Part shown: one piece after another, positions 5,815 to 6,490 of the stretch
Layout of the letters: each line of letters opens with the position of its first letter
Numbering within the stretch: position 1 is the stretch's first letter
Source: Nitrospirota bacterium
GTDB taxonomy: Bacteria; Nitrospirota; Nitrospiria; JACQBZ01
DNA: 6,490 nucleotides
Assembly (NCBI GenBank): GCA_016198945.1
Contig: JACQHO010000138.1
Location: 1-6,490 of the forward strand
Direction of reading: 5' to 3'
Notes under the pieces: generated by a model
Told to the model about the DNA's origin: nothing
The model's database searches: none
The model's input: only the letters and a program-made list of their open reading frames with translations
Made by a program: the position numbers and the translations under genes

Positions 5815-6490
5815 TCAACCGATCTTCCTTGTTGTCCGCCTCATCTTTCCACCGTTCCTGATCGATCTTGATCGCGATGTCGGGATCGGGGTAATAGGCG
5901 AGGCCGACCGTGATCACCGTCCGGTCATTTGCCTCATCCGCCGTCAATCCGGACGGCACCTCGTCCTGCGTGTTGAACCGCTCCCATCGCCCGAACAAGA
6001 CCAGGTCTTGCTCCGTTCCTTTAAGGAGCAACGGCAATAAATGGACGGCCGCTTCGACGTTGGTTCCGACCATCCGTTCTCCGATTGTATCGCCCAGCGC
6101 AGCAGAAAGGTCATCCGCGCCGTTCAGATTCACGGCGACATACGTCCCGCGAAGCTCAAGCGCCTTGAACTTGGCCGAAAGATCCGCCTCCAGAACCGAG
6201 ACATCCACCTCCGGCGTGGTCTCAAGCTGATCGGCGCCGCCGGTATAATACGTCGCCCCGGCCATGATTCCGGGCAGACCGACATACTCCACCCGTCCCA
6301 CAACAGCCATCTTCTCCGCGACCTTATCATCGGTCAGCGCAACGCGGCCGCTTCGGATTCCCGTCCTGCCTGTAAATCCTTTGGCGTCCAGACCGGTGAC
6401 GTAATACAGCCGGTAACGTAGACCGACCGGCAGACTTCCGGCGATCCCGACGCCGCCCTCCTGCCAGGTGGTCGGAATGATATAGGCCTG
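5789..6490 (-). CDS. Porin-like outer-membrane beta-barrel protein (5' end outside window)
   Basis: The reading frame is open from the right edge to TAA at 5789, giving the last 233 residues; the start and signal peptide lie outside the window. The fragment alternates polar and hydrophobic residues in strand-like blocks, such as VGRVEYVGLPGIMAGATYY, DLVLFGRWERF and RTVITVGLAYYP. It ends in AYMF, a C-terminal aromatic typical of barrels inserted by the BAM machinery. The block GLAYYPDPDIAIKID resembles the last strands of phosphate-selective (OprP/OprO-like) porins, so a porin is the best guess; the substrate is unknown. An internal ATG at 6310 is not the true start, because coding continues upstream without interruption. 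The gene overlaps the ApbE fusion by 26 nt and probably leads the operon, making it a candidate outer-membrane channel for the redox module. Confidence 0.85.
   Translation of the reverse strand, partial: QAYIIPTTWQEGGVGIAGSLPVGLRYRLYYVTGLDAKGFTGRTGIRSGRVALTDDKVAEKMAVVGRVEYVGLPGIMAGATYYTGGADQLETTPEVDVSVLEADLSAKFKALELRGTYVAVNLNGADDLSAALGDTIGERMVGTNVEAAVHLLPLLLKGTEQDLVLFGRWERFNTQDEVPSGLTADEANDRTVITVGLAYYPDPDIAIKIDQERWKDEADNKEDRLNVGIAYMF
5824..5830 (-). promoter_or_regulatory. Ribosome binding site supporting the ATG 5814 start
   Basis: AAGGAAG lies 9 nt upstream of ATG 5814, inside the last codons of the porin gene. It favours the longer fusion start over ATG 5760, whose only upstream purine stretch is GGACGGGG. 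Confidence 0.6.

Noticed and set aside
1..6490. CRISPR arrays, tRNA or rRNA genes, insertion sequences
   Set aside because: I saw no direct repeat arrays, no cloverleaf-like segments and no transposase; the window is almost entirely coding.

Overview
The window reads as a compact, co-oriented gene cluster: six genes, all on the minus strand, with almost no intergenic space. A C-terminal outer-membrane beta-barrel, periplasmic cupredoxins and a Tat-like motif indicate a Gram-negative (diderm) bacterium with moderately high GC. The sequence is unusually rich in GATC. The gene style would suit Nitrospirota or a related environmental phylum, but this is only an impression; nothing in the window fixes the taxonomy.

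Layout in transcription order (right to left): (1) the 3' part of a porin-like outer-membrane protein, running off the right edge to its stop at 5789; (2) a 517-residue fusion of an ApbE-type flavin transferase with a membrane or Tat-like segment and an FMN_bind domain carrying the SGAT flavinylation motif (5814-4261); (3) a four-helix membrane protein of unknown family (4264-3767); (4) a signal-peptide-bearing cupredoxin with an unusually long copper loop (3770-3345); (5) a second cupredoxin (3251-2838); (6) an RlmI-type 23S rRNA cytosine methyltransferase (2835-1639); (7) the 5' 531 codons of a membrane-bound HAMP-GAF-GGDEF diguanylate cyclase that runs off the left edge (1595-1). That makes seven coding regions, of which two are cut by the window edges.

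Genes 1 to 4 are joined by overlaps (26, 4 and 4 nt) and look like one translationally coupled operon. Its parts suggest an extracytosolic redox module: an outer-membrane channel, a self-flavinylating FMN carrier, an integral membrane partner and a type 1 copper protein that could pass electrons through the periplasm. A 93-nt gap before the second cupredoxin holds a small hairpin with a T-rich tail and a perfect TTGACA, so cupredoxin 1, rlmI and the cyclase may form a second unit. rlmI and the cyclase are probably unrelated passengers, although the cyclase may sense a periplasmic signal.

The most interesting items are the enzyme-plus-substrate fusion (flavin transferase joined to its own FMN acceptor, with a Tat-like motif between them), the strong 13-bp hairpin just inside that gene, and the uncharacterised membrane protein encoded between the flavoprotein and the copper proteins.
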